DNA of 64,000 nt from Paenibacillus sp. FJAT-26967 (GTDB taxonomy: Bacteria > Bacillota > Bacilli > Paenibacillales > NBRC-103111). The stretch is from positions 1-64,000 of the forward strand of contig NZ_LMXH01000005.1 of the NCBI RefSeq assembly GCF_001541095.1, read 5' to 3'. A program made the position numbers and the translations under genes. How positions within the stretch are numbered: position 1 is the first letter of the stretch; the number at the start of each line of letters is the position of its first letter. Under the pieces are notes generated by a model. That model was not told the DNA's origin. It saw nothing but the letters and a program-made list of their open reading frames with translations, and searched no databases. Below are positions 45,064 to 55,854 of the stretch, one piece after another.

Positions 45064-45729
45064 GTGAATATAGCCGCAATGATTGACCACACGCTCCTGA
45101 AGGCGGATGCGACCCGGGAAGAGGTTGCTAAACTGACAGAAGAAGCGAAGAAATATGGTTTTGTATCGGTATGTGTGAACCCGGCATGGGTGGCTTTTTC
45201 GGCGGAACAGCTGAAGGGCACGGAAGTTAAAGTATGTACGGTAATCGGATTTCCGCTAGGCGCCACTACTCCTGCTGTAAAAGCTTTCGAAACACAGGAT
45301 GCAATTGCAAACGGCGCGACCGAGGTCGATATGGTCATCAACATAGGCGCATTGAAAGCAAAGGACAACGAGCTGGTAGAGAAGGATATCCGTGCAGTCG
45401 TTGAGGCGGCTAAAGGCAAAGCGCTGGTGAAAGTCATTATTGAAACCTGCCTGCTTACGGATGAGGAAAAAGTACGCGCATGTGAACTGGCAGTCCAGGC
45501 GGGCGCTGATTTTGTCAAAACATCCACAGGCTTCTCCACAGGCGGAGCTACACGTGAAGATATCGCGCTGATGCGCAAAACGGTCGGTGCAGGCGTGGGA
45601 GTTAAAGCATCCGGCGGCGTGCGCAGCCTAGAAGATGTGAATGGCATGATCGAAGCGGGAGCAAGCCGTATCGGCGCAAGCTCGGGTGTTAAGATCATAG
45701 AAGGCGGCACGTCTACTTCTTCTTACTAA
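45064..45729 (+). CDS. deoC: Deoxyribose-phosphate aldolase
   Basis: Class I aldolase splitting 2-deoxyribose-5-phosphate into glyceraldehyde-3-phosphate and acetaldehyde. The 221-residue product begins [17 protein letters not shown], carries [15 protein letters not shown] with the Schiff-base Lys and [17 protein letters not shown] and VKASGGVRS. Several overlapping starts exist after aaggag (TTG 45055, TTG 45058, GTG 45064); GTG 45064 has the best spacing and gives the family N-terminus. An out-of-frame ATG at 45062 is ignored. First gene of the deo operon; cdd begins 15 bases after its stop. Confidence 0.95.
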   Translation: MNIAAMIDHTLLKADATREEVAKLTEEAKKYGFVSVCVNPAWVAFSAEQLKGTEVKVCTVIGFPLGATTPAVKAFETQDAIANGATEVDMVINIGALKAKDNELVEKDIRAVVEAAKGKALVKVIIETCLLTDEEKVRACELAVQAGADFVKTSTGFSTGGATREDIALMRKTVGAGVGVKASGGVRSLEDVNGMIEAGASRIGASSGVKIIEGGTSTSSY

Positions 45730-45741
45730 AGGGAGGACTGA

Positions 45742-46149
<408 letters not shown>

Positions 46150-46191
46150 TCTTGTTCTTGTACAACCGGATATGCCCTTCTTCACATGGTT

Positions 46192-46205
46192 TGTAAGCGC
46201 TATAG
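46192..46205 (+). promoter_or_regulatory. CcpA cre-like site before nupC
   Basis: TGTAAGCGCTATAG matches the cre consensus TGWAANCGNTNWCA at 12 of 14 positions. It lies in the 122-base gap between cdd and nupC, so it could block transcription running through the operon when glucose is present. Confidence 0.42.
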
Positions 46206-46271
46206 AAAAGTGATATACCTCACAGTCAGCCGCTTACACCATACACAAGCTCACCAATGGGGGAAGCACAA

Positions 46272-47450
46272 ATGAAATTTCTAATCGCAATCTTGGGCAT
46301 ACTTGTCATCTTCGGTCTCACATATGCAGCCAGCAACAACAGGAAAGAAATTCGTTACCGGCCTTTGTTTGTGATGATCGTCCTTCAAGTACTGCTGGCG
46401 TTTGCTCTCTTGAACACGGGTATTGGAGAATTTTTAGTAAAAGGCTTTGCCGGCGTGTTTGAAACGTTGCTAGGCTATGCAGCGGAAGGGATTAATTTCG
46501 TCTTCGGCGGTATTGCAAATGAAGGCGAAGGTCCGTTCTTCCTGAACGTGCTGCTGCCGATTGTATTCATCTCCGCTCTGATCGGTATTCTGCAGTATAC
46601 GAAAATTTTGCCGTTCGTGATTAAATATATTGGTCTTGTACTCAGTAAAATTAACGGAATGGGCAAGCTGGAGTCTTACAATGCTGTCGCTTCCGCGGTT
46701 CTCGGACAATCCGAGGTGTTCATTTCCGTGAAGAAGCAGATCGGTCTGCTTCCGAAGCACCGCATGTATACGCTGTGCGCATCTGCCATGTCTACGGTGT
46801 CGATGTCCATTGTCGGTGCCTACATGACCATGATTGAACCGAAATATGTCGTTACCGCTCTCGTGCTGAACTTGTTCGGCGGTTTCATCATCGCTTCAAT
46901 TCTGAATCCTTACAAGGTATCGGCGGAAGAAGATATTCTGGAAGTACAGGAAGAGGAGAAGCAGTCTTTCTTCGAAATGCTGGGGGAGTATATCCTCGAC
47001 GGATTTAAAGTCGCGATTGTGGTAGCTGCGATGCTGATCGGTTTCGTCGCCGCCATCGCCATGGTGAACGGGATTTTCAGCGGAATCTTCGGGATTTCGT
47101 TCCAGGAGATGCTGGGGTATCTGTTCGCGCCGATCGCATTCGTTATGGGTGTACCGTGGAAAGAAGCAGTCGATGCGGGAAGCATCATGGCAACCAAGCT
47201 GGTCTCCAACGAGTTCGTCGCGATGCTGGATCTGGGCAAAATGACCGACTTGTCCGGACGCACCGTCGGAATCGTATCGGTATTCCTCGTATCTTTTGCG
47301 AACTTCTCTTCCATCGGTATTATTGCCGGAGCTGTTAAAGGGCTGCATGAGAAACAAGGTAATGTTGTAGCTCGGTTTGGTCTTAGGCTGCTCTTCGGTG
47401 CTACAATGGTGAGTGTACTGTCGGCAACTATTGCCGGATTGTTCCTATAA
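46272..47450 (+). CDS. nupC: Concentrative nucleoside transporter NupC
   Basis: Proton- or sodium-coupled nucleoside importer of the CNT family in the cytoplasmic membrane. The 392-residue protein has about nine to ten helices and the family motifs [56 protein letters not shown] and [19 protein letters not shown] at 46272 follows tggggga; the GTG-like upstream extension at 46257 lacks support. Sits between cdd and deoB as the uptake step of the pathway. Confidence 0.95.
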   Translation: MKFLIAILGILVIFGLTYAASNNRKEIRYRPLFVMIVLQVLLAFALLNTGIGEFLVKGFAGVFETLLGYAAEGINFVFGGIANEGEGPFFLNVLLPIVFISALIGILQYTKILPFVIKYIGLVLSKINGMGKLESYNAVASAVLGQSEVFISVKKQIGLLPKHRMYTLCASAMSTVSMSIVGAYMTMIEPKYVVTALVLNLFGGFIIASILNPYKVSAEEDILEVQEEEKQSFFEMLGEYILDGFKVAIVVAAMLIGFVAAIAMVNGIFSGIFGISFQEMLGYLFAPIAFVMGVPWKEAVDAGSIMATKLVSNEFVAMLDLGKMTDLSGRTVGIVSVFLVSFANFSSIGIIAGAVKGLHEKQGNVVARFGLRLLFGATMVSVLSATIAGLFL

Positions 47451-47494
47451 TTGTTCCTTTAAAGATAGCCGAGAATGGAAAGGGTGCATAGAAC

Positions 47495-48676
47495 ATGGAC
47501 GCATTTAAAAGAATTCACCTGATTGTAATGGACTCCGTAGGAATTGGCGAAGCACCCGATGCTGCCGAATTCGATGATACAGGTTCCGATACGCTTGGTC
47601 ATATCGCCCGTGAAATGGGCGGTCTGCAAATGCCGAATATGGCCAAGCTGGGCTTGTCCAACATCCGCGAGATCGAGGGCGTGCCTGCTGCACAGAAGCC
47701 TCTCGCTTACTACACGAAGATGCAGGAAGCTTCAAGCGGCAAGGATACGATGACCGGCCACTGGGAGATCATGGGCCTGAACATCGCAACACCTTTTCGC
47801 GTGTTCGAGAACGGATTCCCGGATGAGCTGATTCAGCGGATCGAGGAGAAGACCGGCCGCAAAGTCATCGGCAATAAGCCTGCCAGCGGAACGGAAATCA
47901 TCGAGGAGCTCGGTGACGAGCATGTGAAGACAGGCGCGTTGATCGTGTACACGTCCGCGGACTCGGTTCTTCAAATCGCGGCCCATGAAGAAGTGGTTCC
48001 TTTGAAAGAACTCTATGAAATTTGTGAGTTCTGCCGGGAAATTACTTTGGATGACCCGTACATGCTTGGCCGGATTATTGCCCGCCCATTCGTAGGAGAA
48101 AGCGGTCATTATACCCGGACCTCCAACCGTCATGACTATGCGCTTAAGCCGTTCGGCCGTACGACGATGAATGAGTTGCAGGATAAAGGCTTTGATGTCA
48201 TCGCACTGGGTAAAATTTCCGACATCTACGATGGCGAGGGAGTTACCAAGGCAGTCAGAACGGTGTCCAATATGGACGGTATGGATAAATTGATCGCTGC
48301 GATGGACGAGTCTTTCACAGGGCTGAGCTTTGTGAATCTGGTTGATTTCGATGCCTTGTACGGACACCGCCGCGATCCCAAGGGATACGGGCAAGCGCTG
48401 GAAGAATACGATGCGCGGCTGCCGGAAGTCTTCGCGAAGATGAAGGAAGACGATCTTCTCATTATTACGGCTGATCACGGGAATGATCCGACCTATAAGG
48501 GCACGGACCATACCCGCGAGTATGTGCCGCTGCTGGTTTACTCGCCGCGCTTCACGGCTGGAGGTAAAGAGCTGCCTCTGCTTAAGACATTCGCGGATAT
48601 CGGCGCTACCGTTGCAGAGAACTTCGGCGTTCAAATGCCGGAACACGGAACGAGCTTTTTGAGCGCTTTAAAATAA
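47495..48676 (+). CDS. deoB: Phosphopentomutase
   Basis: Interconverts (deoxy)ribose-1-phosphate and -5-phosphate, linking the phosphorylases to DeoC. The 393-residue alkaline-phosphatase-superfamily protein has the metal-binding start [15 protein letters not shown], the phospho-accepting Thr in [13 protein letters not shown], and the C-terminal [20 protein letters not shown] with metal-ligand Asp and His. ATG behind aaagggtg. In B. subtilis this gene is called drm. Confidence 0.96.
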   Translation: MDAFKRIHLIVMDSVGIGEAPDAAEFDDTGSDTLGHIAREMGGLQMPNMAKLGLSNIREIEGVPAAQKPLAYYTKMQEASSGKDTMTGHWEIMGLNIATPFRVFENGFPDELIQRIEEKTGRKVIGNKPASGTEIIEELGDEHVKTGALIVYTSADSVLQIAAHEEVVPLKELYEICEFCREITLDDPYMLGRIIARPFVGESGHYTRTSNRHDYALKPFGRTTMNELQDKGFDVIALGKISDIYDGEGVTKAVRTVSNMDGMDKLIAAMDESFTGLSFVNLVDFDALYGHRRDPKGYGQALEEYDARLPEVFAKMKEDDLLIITADHGNDPTYKGTDHTREYVPLLVYSPRFTAGGKELPLLKTFADIGATVAENFGVQMPEHGTSFLSALK

Positions 48677-48698
48677 ACCTAACCGGAGGTATTTGTTC

Positions 48699-49406
48699 AT
48701 GAGCACACACATTGGAGCTGGCAAAGGCGAGATTGCGGAAACGATTCTACTGCCGGGAGATCCGCTCCGGGCGAAATATATTGCGGAAACTTACTTGCAG
48801 GATGTGACCTGCTATAACGAAGTGCGCGGGATGCTCGGTTTCACCGGAACTTATAAGGGCAAGCGTGTATCCGTTCAAGGAACGGGCATGGGTATTCCTT
48901 CGATTGGTATCTATGTCAACGAATTGATTCAGGATTACGGAGTCAAGAACCTGATGCGCGTAGGAACATGCGGTTCCATGCAGAAGGACGTTCATATCCG
49001 TGACGTGATTCTGGCGCAAGCGGCTTGCACGGATTCGGCTATGAACCGCCATATTTTCAGAGAGTATAATTATTCTCCGATTGCAAGCTTCTCGCTGCTG
49101 AAGAAAGCCTATGATCTCGGTGCCGAGAAAGGCTTGAACATGCATGTGGGCAACGTGTTCACTTCGGATGTATTCTACCGTGAAGACAAGTCCGTCGTGC
49201 AGAAGCTGATGGATTACGGCGTGCTTGGAATCGAGATGGAATCCACGGCACTCTACACAATTGCAGCTCAATATGGTGTGAATGCCCTGACAATCCTGAC
49301 GGTAAGCGATCATCTGATCACAGGAGAAGAAACCACTTCGGAAGAACGCCAGACAACGTTTAACGATATGATGGAAGTTGCTCTGGAGACTGCTTATTCC
49401 CTATAA
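48699..49406 (+). CDS. deoD: Purine-nucleoside phosphorylase (DeoD type)
   Basis: Phosphorolyses purine (deoxy)ribonucleosides to base and pentose-1-phosphate. The 235-residue hexameric-type enzyme starts [20 protein letters not shown] and has [23 protein letters not shown], the family signature [17 protein letters not shown] and [13 protein letters not shown] plus [13 protein letters not shown] with the catalytic Asp. ATG at 48699 follows cggaggt. Located 22 bases after deoB. Confidence 0.96.
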   Translation: MSTHIGAGKGEIAETILLPGDPLRAKYIAETYLQDVTCYNEVRGMLGFTGTYKGKRVSVQGTGMGIPSIGIYVNELIQDYGVKNLMRVGTCGSMQKDVHIRDVILAQAACTDSAMNRHIFREYNYSPIASFSLLKKAYDLGAEKGLNMHVGNVFTSDVFYREDKSVVQKLMDYGVLGIEMESTALYTIAAQYGVNALTILTVSDHLITGEETTSEERQTTFNDMMEVALETAYSL

Positions 49407-49606
49407 ACGGCCTGACAAAGATAGAGTGGACCCGAAGTGCCCGCCTTGCGGCTGCCGGTTGAGGCCAGCGGCTGATCCGGAATTTCTTGAGACAGAGTGT
49501 CTCTTGGGATTCGGGGGGCGAGCATAGTTAATTAAGCACACACGAAGCGGAGTTTGGCTTACGGCGCTGCTGGCGGTGACTAAGGGTAAAGTGAGGAGAA
49601 TAGACA

Positions 49607-50908
49607 ATGAGAATGGTGGATTTGATTGCGAAGAAGCGTGACGGCAAGGAACTGACAACGGAAGAGATCAATTTCATTATTAATGGATATACCAAAGGCG
49701 ATATTCCGGATTACCAGGTTAGCGCATTTGCAATGGCTATTTACTTCAAAGACATGACTGAGCGCGAGCGTGCCGATCTGACGATGGCGATGGTCAATTC
49801 CGGTGAAACCATTGACCTGTCTGCGATTGAAGGCGTCAAAGTAGACAAGCATTCCACAGGGGGTGTCGGCGACACGACGACGCTGGTGCTGGCTCCTCTG
49901 GTTGCGGCTCTGGATATTCCGGTCGCCAAAATGTCCGGACGCGGCCTTGGCCACACCGGCGGTACGATCGACAAGCTGGAAGCCATCGAAGGCTTCCACG
50001 TGGAGATCACGAAAGACGAGTTCGTGAACCTCGTCAATAAGCACAAGATCGCCGTAATCGGCCAGACGGGCAATCTGACGCCGGCCGATAAGAAGCTGTA
50101 CGCTCTGCGCGATGTAACCGCGACAGTCGATGCGATTCCGCTTATTGCGAGCTCCATCATGAGCAAGAAAATCGCAGCCGGTTCCGATGCCATCGTGCTG
50201 GATGTGAAGACAGGCGCAGGCGCGTTCATGAAGACCGCCGAAGACGCCAAAGAGCTGGCCCACGCGATGGTCAGCATCGGCAACAGCGTCGGCCGCAAGA
50301 CGATGGCGGTCATCTCCGACATGAGCCAGCCGCTCGGCGTTGCGATCGGGAATGCCCTCGAGGTCCAGGAGGCGATTGACACGCTCCGCGGTCAAGGGCC
50401 TAAGGACCTCGAAGAGCTCTGCCTCGCGCTCGGAAGACAGATGGTCTTCCTCGCGAAGAAAGCCGATTCGCTCGAAGAAGCGGAAGAAATGCTCAAAGAA
50501 GTGATGCATAACGGTAAGGCGCTGGAGAAATTCAAGGAATTCATCGCCAACCAAGGCGGAGACCCTGCTGTTGTCGACGACCCGAACAAGCTGCCAAAGG
50601 CCGCTTACCAGATCGAGCTTCCTGCCCGTGAAGACGGCATGGTAGCGGAACTGGTTGCGGATGAAATCGGCACCGCGGCCATGTTGCTCGGAGCGGGACG
50701 CGCAACGAAGGAATCCGAAATCGATCTGGCTGTCGGCCTTATGCTGAACAAGAAGATCGGCGACAAGGTCAAAGCCGGAGAGTCCCTGGTGACGATCCAT
50801 TCCAACCGCGAGAACGTCGATGATGTCATCGAGATGTTGTATGCCAATATCCGCATTGCGGACCATGCGGAAGCACCTGTGCTTGTGCATGATATCGTGA
50901 CGGAATAG
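49607..50908 (+). CDS. pdp: Pyrimidine-nucleoside phosphorylase
   Basis: Phosphorolyses uridine, thymidine and deoxyuridine. The 433-residue protein has an N-terminal helical domain ([20 protein letters not shown]), the phosphate-binding glycine region [20 protein letters not shown], the family signature [18 protein letters not shown], and [13 protein letters not shown] behind tgaggag. The 200-base gap after deoD has no T-tailed hairpin, so it is probably the last gene of the deo operon; a terminator follows at 51051. Confidence 0.96.
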   Translation: MRMVDLIAKKRDGKELTTEEINFIINGYTKGDIPDYQVSAFAMAIYFKDMTERERADLTMAMVNSGETIDLSAIEGVKVDKHSTGGVGDTTTLVLAPLVAALDIPVAKMSGRGLGHTGGTIDKLEAIEGFHVEITKDEFVNLVNKHKIAVIGQTGNLTPADKKLYALRDVTATVDAIPLIASSIMSKKIAAGSDAIVLDVKTGAGAFMKTAEDAKELAHAMVSIGNSVGRKTMAVISDMSQPLGVAIGNALEVQEAIDTLRGQGPKDLEELCLALGRQMVFLAKKADSLEEAEEMLKEVMHNGKALEKFKEFIANQGGDPAVVDDPNKLPKAAYQIELPAREDGMVAELVADEIGTAAMLLGAGRATKESEIDLAVGLMLNKKIGDKVKAGESLVTIHSNRENVDDVIEMLYANIRIADHAEAPVLVHDIVTE

Positions 50909-51050
50909 GATTTGTCTCCCTCGGAACACATATATAATAAAGAAATAAGTACCGGAATACCAAAAGCAGACTACTCAATAATCTTTATAAATGTGTGTAA
51001 GTTACACTATGGTTTACTGAGACCGCCCAAAAAATTCCTTAACTACATCA

Positions 51051-51096
51051 AAAGGTACAGCCCACTCAAAAAATGAGGATGCTGTACCTTTTTTTT
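51051..51096 (+). terminator. Rho-independent terminator of the deo operon
   Basis: Perfect 11-bp arms aaaggtacagc / gctgtaccttt around a loop, then eight T residues. Confidence 0.9.
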
Positions 51097-51402
51097 GGCA
51101 TGAATAGTGTATTAATCTACAGTAACTGTATGTGTTGTTGATCCATGACATTAAGCCCGTATTCAATAATTTCTAATAGTGAAAACATGTTGAGTGGTGG
51201 ACCCTTCGTTTGTGACCCGATCGAATGTTAAAATACCTGCTATTAAAAGCAATCTTCGAGTTATCCGACGTGGATATCGTTGAGCGCTCACGCATACTAA
51301 AGCCCATTATAATCCGAAATCCACAGGATAAATATTCCAAGAACGTTTTCGGAAACTGAGAAAAGCCGTCTGCGCCAGTGAGGAATTCATGAAAGTAAAA
51401 GC
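51097..51402. other. Intergenic, probable decayed mobile-element sequence
   Basis: Broken sequence leading into the IS30 fragment. No intact gene or clear repeat end was identified. Confidence 0.35.
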
Positions 51403-51534
51403 TTCCGGCGAAAATACAACCAATGTAAGGAATTAGCGAATGCTGTCCACCGTATCAATCACCGCCCTCGTAAATGTTTAGGCTGGAAATCTGCTCATGA
51501 AGCATTAATGGACGAACTATCGCACTTAGCGTGA
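51403..51534 (+). pseudogene. IS30-family transposase, C-terminal remnant
   Basis: Reading through this stretch gives ELANAVHRINHRPRKCLG followed by WKSAHEALMDELSHLA and a stop, the conserved C-terminus of IS30 transposases (typical: INNRPRK-LGWKTP-E). The rest of the gene, including most of the DDE domain, is missing. No inverted-repeat ends were identified. Confidence 0.8.
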
Positions 51535-51642
51535 CAACCATCTAATAAAAAATGGTTAAATAAATAAAATATGGTAAAATTGTACAATTGCATGTTATGA
51601 TTAAAAAGGTGGCCGCCTAAACTGGTTTTGGAGGAATTTATT

Positions 51643-52404
51643 ATGTGCATATACAGACAAAGTAGATTAATAACAAGCCTGCTTTTAGCAATTACTTTGT
51701 GCTTAATTATTACATCGGTAGGTAGTGCGAATTCATCAGAAAAAAAACCTGGAAGTGATGGGCAAAAAATTGTTAAAAGTTATAGGGTTACAGAAAACGG
51801 ATTAGTAGAACTTACACTCGATCAGGTTGCGAAGCTCTATAAAGACGGTGATATAGTTGAAAAGAACAAAAATAATATAAAGTCTAATATGTATAATATA
51901 CAAAATAATATTAAAGGAATAGTGACTCCTCAAGCACCTGCATTTTGTGGAACTGTATGTATATGGGATGTATATAAACAATCCCATAGTTATCTTACAC
52001 CTAGACCTACGAAAAGAGAAAGGGTTACACCGCCCGTATCCCCTGGTGGTAAGGTATCCTTTAGCGTTAATGAATCCTATACGTGGGAGGTAAATTTAAC
52101 TTTTAATTCTAATTTAAAAAAAGCCCTAGATATAGCTCTGGGTGGGAGCTGGTCGCAATCAAGTCAGTATCAACAAACAATAAATGTGGAAGCACCATAT
52201 AATAAATATGCTTGGTATGATTTTACACCAATTATGAGAAACTCTTATGGAATAACTGAGCATTGGGAAAATAGCTACTATACCTCATGGAAAGACAAGG
52301 TTCAGAGTACAGAATTTACAGACATATATATGGTGAATAAAGTTGGGGGATTTCAGGATGGAATTTTACAATATGTTGAATCGGATACTCCCCCTAATTA
52401 CTGA
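51643..52404 (+). CDS. Secreted protein of unknown function (253 aa, AT-rich)
   Basis: Exported protein with a signal peptide (LITSLLLAITLCLIITSVGS, cut near SANSS). After a charged segment with an Asn/Ile-rich stretch (about residues 70-95) comes a pair CGTVC and a beta-rich C-terminal half with alternating patterns (KVSFSVNESYTWEVNLTF, ALGGSWSQSSQYQQTINVEAP, NKYAWYDFTPIM). This layout recalls extended beta-barrel or pore-forming-like secreted proteins, but I recognise no family. ATG at 51643 is behind ggagg. It is surrounded by IS30, IS256 and IS3 debris, which points to lateral acquisition. Confidence 0.68.
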   Translation: MCIYRQSRLITSLLLAITLCLIITSVGSANSSEKKPGSDGQKIVKSYRVTENGLVELTLDQVAKLYKDGDIVEKNKNNIKSNMYNIQNNIKGIVTPQAPAFCGTVCIWDVYKQSHSYLTPRPTKRERVTPPVSPGGKVSFSVNESYTWEVNLTFNSNLKKALDIALGGSWSQSSQYQQTINVEAPYNKYAWYDFTPIMRNSYGITEHWENSYYTSWKDKVQSTEFTDIYMVNKVGGFQDGILQYVESDTPPNY

Positions 52405-52553
52405 TGATAATAAATTATATAAGGCCTACTTTTTTTCATGGATTGATCGACCTGAAGGAGACGTTTTTGAAAAAAAATACAAATATGTCTGATTAATCAA
52501 AAGGACTGCCCCCTACTTATGAGATAGGGATCAAAACAACTTGTAAATTATGT

Positions 52554-52598
52554 AGCCAGTCGTCGAAATTCAACCGCGACTGGTTATTTAGTTTTTTG
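52554..52598 (+). terminator. Hairpin with T tract
   Basis: Stem gccagtcg / cgactggt around a 14-base loop, then ttatttagtttttt. It may end the secreted-protein transcript. Confidence 0.6.
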
Positions 52599-52651
52599 AA
52601 TGCAAATAATTTATGGTAGAGTATGTAAAATAATCTGTATAAATTAAGAAT

Positions 52652-52834
52652 TTGTTTACTGAGAAGTTTCAAGAAATGCTAGAAGCAGAAATAGATACAC
52701 ACTTGGGCTACCAACAGCACGAAGTGGCAAACAAAACAACTACGAAAAGCCGTAATGGAAAGAGCAAAAATCGCTTAATCAGTGAGTATGATGAACAAGA
52801 AATTATTCGTAGGGATCGTCAGGACGGGTTCCAA
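52652..52834 (+). pseudogene. IS256-family transposase, N-terminal remnant
   Basis: The translated stretch FQEMLEAEIDTHLGYQQHE then KSRNGKSKNRLISEYDEQEI and RDRQDGF matches the N-terminal part of IS256-type transposases (EMLEAEMDDHLGY, SRNG, PRDR-G-F). The frame loses similarity after that and the catalytic domain is absent. Confidence 0.8.
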
Positions 52835-53199
52835 CTTAACAAACAAGATTATCTCTTTATCAAAGGAAAGAGGTATAACTAAGTCTAATATGGTACCGAT
52901 ACACTGCACAGTCAAAAGGCGTTTAGTGTATCCGTAATTTTTCGTATGCGGGAGACAACTGTTAGAGGTGATTACAAGCAAAAACACTTTAATAAACGTG
53001 AGCAGAAACACTTATCTGACAATCGTATGTCTTACGTGTCAGTGAAAAATGAATTACGTACCCAGATGAATTTAAGCGTCTGTTTATCGTTCAATACATG
53101 CTAAAGAGAACGCCAAGAGGGTTTTTTCGAATCTAGCGGGTTTCTTGTAGAAATCCTCGGGATGAAGCGTATCGAACAAGGCGCAGATCGGTGTAAGAA
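52835..53199. other. Decayed mobile-element sequence
   Basis: About 365 bases with interrupted frames. Around 53054-53200 a frame reading YPDEFKRLFIVQYMLKRTPR, and out of frame ILGMKRIEQGADRCKK, resembles the small OrfA helix-turn-helix protein of some IS3-family elements, with frameshifts. It is weakly supported. Confidence 0.35.
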
Positions 53200-53440
53200 G
53201 CTTACGAGAAGAATGGAATTATTGTCACAAAGGTAACTGTTGGGACAATGCTCCCCAGGTGTCTTGTTTCAGGCATATGAAAGATCATGTAAAGAGCAGT
53301 AATTGTATGACTTAGCCGAAGTGAAACGAGAAATTAATAGTTATATCCGTTATTATATTCATCATCGATATCGATGGGGCTAAAAAAGATGACTCCTGTG
53401 CAATACGCGATACAGGAATCATCTTTTAGTGCTGCTTAAC
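53200..53440 (+). pseudogene. IS3-family (IS150-like) transposase OrfB, C-terminal remnant
   Basis: Across at least two frameshifts the sequence encodes HKGNCWDNAPQ, then FRHMKDHVK, then LAEVKREINSYIRYY, then LKKMTPVQYAIQ, the ordered C-terminal blocks of IS3-family OrfB (KGNCWDNAP, HMKDE, YNHYRYQW, LKKMTPVQYR). The catalytic Glu region is not intact. Confidence 0.8.
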
Positions 53441-53494
53441 GCTTTTTTAATGTTTCCTTGACAGAGGGTCCAAATTATTCCCGCGGATATCCAG

Positions 53495-53725
53495 CTATTT
53501 TTTTTTAGATGTGTAGTCTCCAATTTCGGCACTAATAAGAAATGCTATCCCGAGTAGAAGAGTTAGAACAATTAATCCTGTAAAAGGTTCTCCAATTACA
53601 TTAAGGAAAATTGTATAATTTTCGAATTTACCACCTGAGGTAGCAATAGCAGCTAACAAGTTAGGTAGGATATACAGAAAAAGAGAAGTGATACAAAAAA
53701 CTACTCCAGATCCTCTTTTTGTCAT
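53495..53725 (-). CDS. Small membrane protein (76 aa), unknown
   Basis: Starts at ATG 53725 with a strong aagggag site seven bases upstream. The product, beginning MTKRGSGVVFCITSLFLY, has two transmembrane helices, about residues 7-27 and 46-67 (FTGLIVLTLLLGIAFLISA), and a short basic tail KKK. No family is recognised. It is the only intact-looking minus-strand gene in the IS-rich stretch. Confidence 0.65.
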   Translation of the reverse strand: MTKRGSGVVFCITSLFLYILPNLLAAIATSGGKFENYTIFLNVIGEPFTGLIVLTLLLGIAFLISAEIGDYTSKKK

Positions 53726-53876
53726 GAATTTCTCCCTTCGCAATTATTTTATTTATTATATATATTACCACTCTTTTTTTTTAGAAGGAAGAACTTTATT
53801 CATTTTATGGAATAATTGGGTTTTATGTGAAAAATCCATGGTAACAGAATAAGAATATCTACTTTATTTAGCAAGC

Positions 53877-53915
53877 AAGGGCGTGACCGTATACCGGTTA
53901 CGCCTTTGTTTTTTG
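53877..53915 (+). terminator. Rho-independent terminator
   Basis: Stem gcgtgaccg / ccggttacgc region with a small loop, then tttgtttttt. No intact + strand gene lies just before it, so it may belong to a lost gene. Confidence 0.75.
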
Positions 53916-54023
53916 CTCAAATATCGATTAACAGTGAGTTCTTTAACCCTGGAGGAAATATCTGTATATTTGTAGAAGTTATTTAAGAAGCTTAAGAGAA
54001 ACGGTTAAGTGAGGAGTGGAATT

Positions 54024-54494
54024 ATGACGGAATACGAACGTGGTTTAGTCCTTTTCGTGCGGGAAGCCAAGCATAACGCTTATGCTTCCGGAAGCGGCAG
54101 CAGGGTTGAGCCTTCCCGGCCGGGGGCCAAGGACATTCCTTATGAGAGTGGGGAGTTTACCTATCTGGATAGTTAATACGGTGAGCTCAATTTTATCGGA
54201 CAGGAAGTGGTTTGGCGCAGCGGACAGGCGGTTTGGGGGATGAATTACCATGGGGTTACGGCAGATCCGGTCCCGGGCTTTCCGGATTTTCTGCTTGCAG
54301 CTTTGAGAAATGCTCCTGCCGAGACTCCTTACAGAGGACCAGAGTCTTACACGGATGGCGAGTTTGAAAATTTTGAGTATGCGTGCAGTTGGAGCGGCGG
54401 CTTCGGTAATTTTGCCGGGCAGGAGCGTATTGTATACAAAGGGAAAGAAATTTATACGCTAAAATTCCATGGAGGCCGGGTGGATTACGCTTAA
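54024..54494 (+). pseudogene. DUF5680-family protein gene with an in-frame stop
   Basis: From ATG 54024, behind gaggagtg, the frame reads MTEYERGLVLFVREAKHNAY and continues through SRPGAKDIPYESGEFTYLDS to a TAA at 54174-54176, then stays open in the same frame (YGELNFIGQEVVWRSGQAVW, PYRGPESYTDGEF, YKGKEIYTLKFHGG) to 54494. This is a full-length DUF5680-like protein of 156 codons with one nonsense codon where a residue between YLDS and YGEL is expected. No frameshift is needed. It could be a recent pseudogene or a base error. Confidence 0.8.
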
Positions 54495-54583
54495 GATACA
54501 TGAGAGTGCAGGGAGCTGCCGCATCCCCTTCCTGGCTGGAGAGCCGGTTGCCGCTTGCGCATAATAGGCAGCCCGAACTTTTA

Positions 54584-55021
54584 TCAGGTTGATGATTGAC
54601 GGTGTAAAGCTCTCTCGGCGGCCCATGAACCTGCAGCAAAGGACAAACCCGTCCCGACAAAAAACAGTAGAAAACGCAGAATATCCGGCGAAAAATAATA
54701 ATCCGGGTTACAGAAAACACCGAAATACATGAAATACGGGACCAGTAAACCTGCACCAATCAAGCTAAAGAAAGACAGAGCTAGGGCATCGGAAACAGGT
54801 GAAGTAAAGCCAAGGATTCTGCGGATACAGAGCAGCGTGATATAGACGGGGACGGCAATAAAGAAGTAGATGACAGCTTTCGGGTCATAAAACTCCTCCC
54901 TGTGGTTGAAGACCTCTTTATGAAAAGGAAGTTTGGCTAGTGTGCCAAGCAGCATCCCTGGAAAATAACTCGCGCTGATTACCAGGATATAGAGCAGAAA
55001 TCGCAACATAAGTGCATACAC
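54584..55021 (-). CDS. Integral membrane protein, unknown (145 aa)
   Basis: Four hydrophobic helices: about residues 5-28, 49-68, 78-102 and 113-133. A loop with KEVFNHREEFYDPKAV follows the first, and a tail AAERALHRQSST ends it. ATG at 55021 has aaggaagg just upstream on the minus strand. No family is recognised. It is divergent from sfp. Confidence 0.68.
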   Translation of the reverse strand: MYALMLRFLLYILVISASYFPGMLLGTLAKLPFHKEVFNHREEFYDPKAVIYFFIAVPVYITLLCIRRILGFTSPVSDALALSFFSLIGAGLLVPYFMYFGVFCNPDYYFSPDILRFLLFFVGTGLSFAAGSWAAERALHRQSST

Positions 55022-55179
55022 CTTCCTTTTCCCGGCTCAGATTATTTGGAAGAGAAGAAGCCTCACTTGTATTTTAGCGGGGGAGTGAAGTTGCCAGTAG
55101 TACTATCTTTTATAGTACGGGTGTTTATTAGCCTCAACAGCTGTCAAAACAATATGAGAACTTTACAGGAGATCGTGCC

Positions 55180-55854
55180 ATGGATATTTATGCAATCAAA
55201 CTGAAGTTGGACGAGGAAGATGAATTCAGGAGAGTAGAGCGGCTCTCGGGCTATATAACGGAGGAGAAGAGGGCGAAAGCGGAGCGTTTCGTCCGTGCCG
55301 AAGACCGGATGAGGGCGATTGCTGCGGATGTACTGGCCCGGTGGAGCCTGTGCAGGAAGCTTAACGTGCCTAATGATGAGCTCCAGTTCTCGGCGAATGC
55401 GTACGGCAAGCCTTTTTTAAGCGGCGCGGCAGAAGAATGCAGCTACAATGTTACTCATTCGGGTGAGTGGGTGGCGGTGGCGGTCGCAGACGTTGAAGTT
55501 GGAATCGATGTGGAGCAGATCAAGCCGATCGACCAGGGAATTGCGGAGCGGTTTTTCTCACGGGGAGAGAATGACGATCTGGGAAGACTTCAGCCAGAGG
55601 ACCAGCTGGATTATTTCTATGACTTGTGGACGTTGAAAGAAAGCTACATTAAGGCCGTAGGCAAAGGCTTATCCATTCCGCTGGGTTCCTTCACGCTGCG
55701 CAAAAATGGGGAGAACATCGTGCTCGAACCGGAGGAAACGCATTTTTTCAAACAATATGAAGTAGATGGGCCCTACAAGCTGTCGGTGTGTTCGGTCAAA
55801 AGAGAATTCCCGCAGGCGATAACTTTGCTGGAGTTAGAAGATTTGAGACTGTAA
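55180..55854 (+). CDS. sfp: 4'-phosphopantetheinyl transferase (Sfp type)
   Basis: Transfers the phosphopantetheine arm of CoA to carrier proteins of non-ribosomal peptide and polyketide synthases. The 224-residue protein shows the Sfp layout: RAEDRMRAIAADVLARW, FSANAYGKPFL, YNVTHSGEWVAVAVADVEVG, the magnesium motif IDVEQIKP, and the second motif LWTLKESYIKAVGKGL. Length fits Sfp rather than the shorter AcpS. ATG follows caggaga. No synthetase cluster is in the window, so targets lie elsewhere. Confidence 0.92.
   Translation: MDIYAIKLKLDEEDEFRRVERLSGYITEEKRAKAERFVRAEDRMRAIAADVLARWSLCRKLNVPNDELQFSANAYGKPFLSGAAEECSYNVTHSGEWVAVAVADVEVGIDVEQIKPIDQGIAERFFSRGENDDLGRLQPEDQLDYFYDLWTLKESYIKAVGKGLSIPLGSFTLRKNGENIVLEPEETHFFKQYEVDGPYKLSVCSVKREFPQAITLLELEDLRL

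Noticed and set aside
49580-50929. Open frame of 449 codons antisense to the whole pdp gene
   Set aside because: Mirror frame of a well-supported phosphorylase gene; no ribosome site and no recognisable domain.
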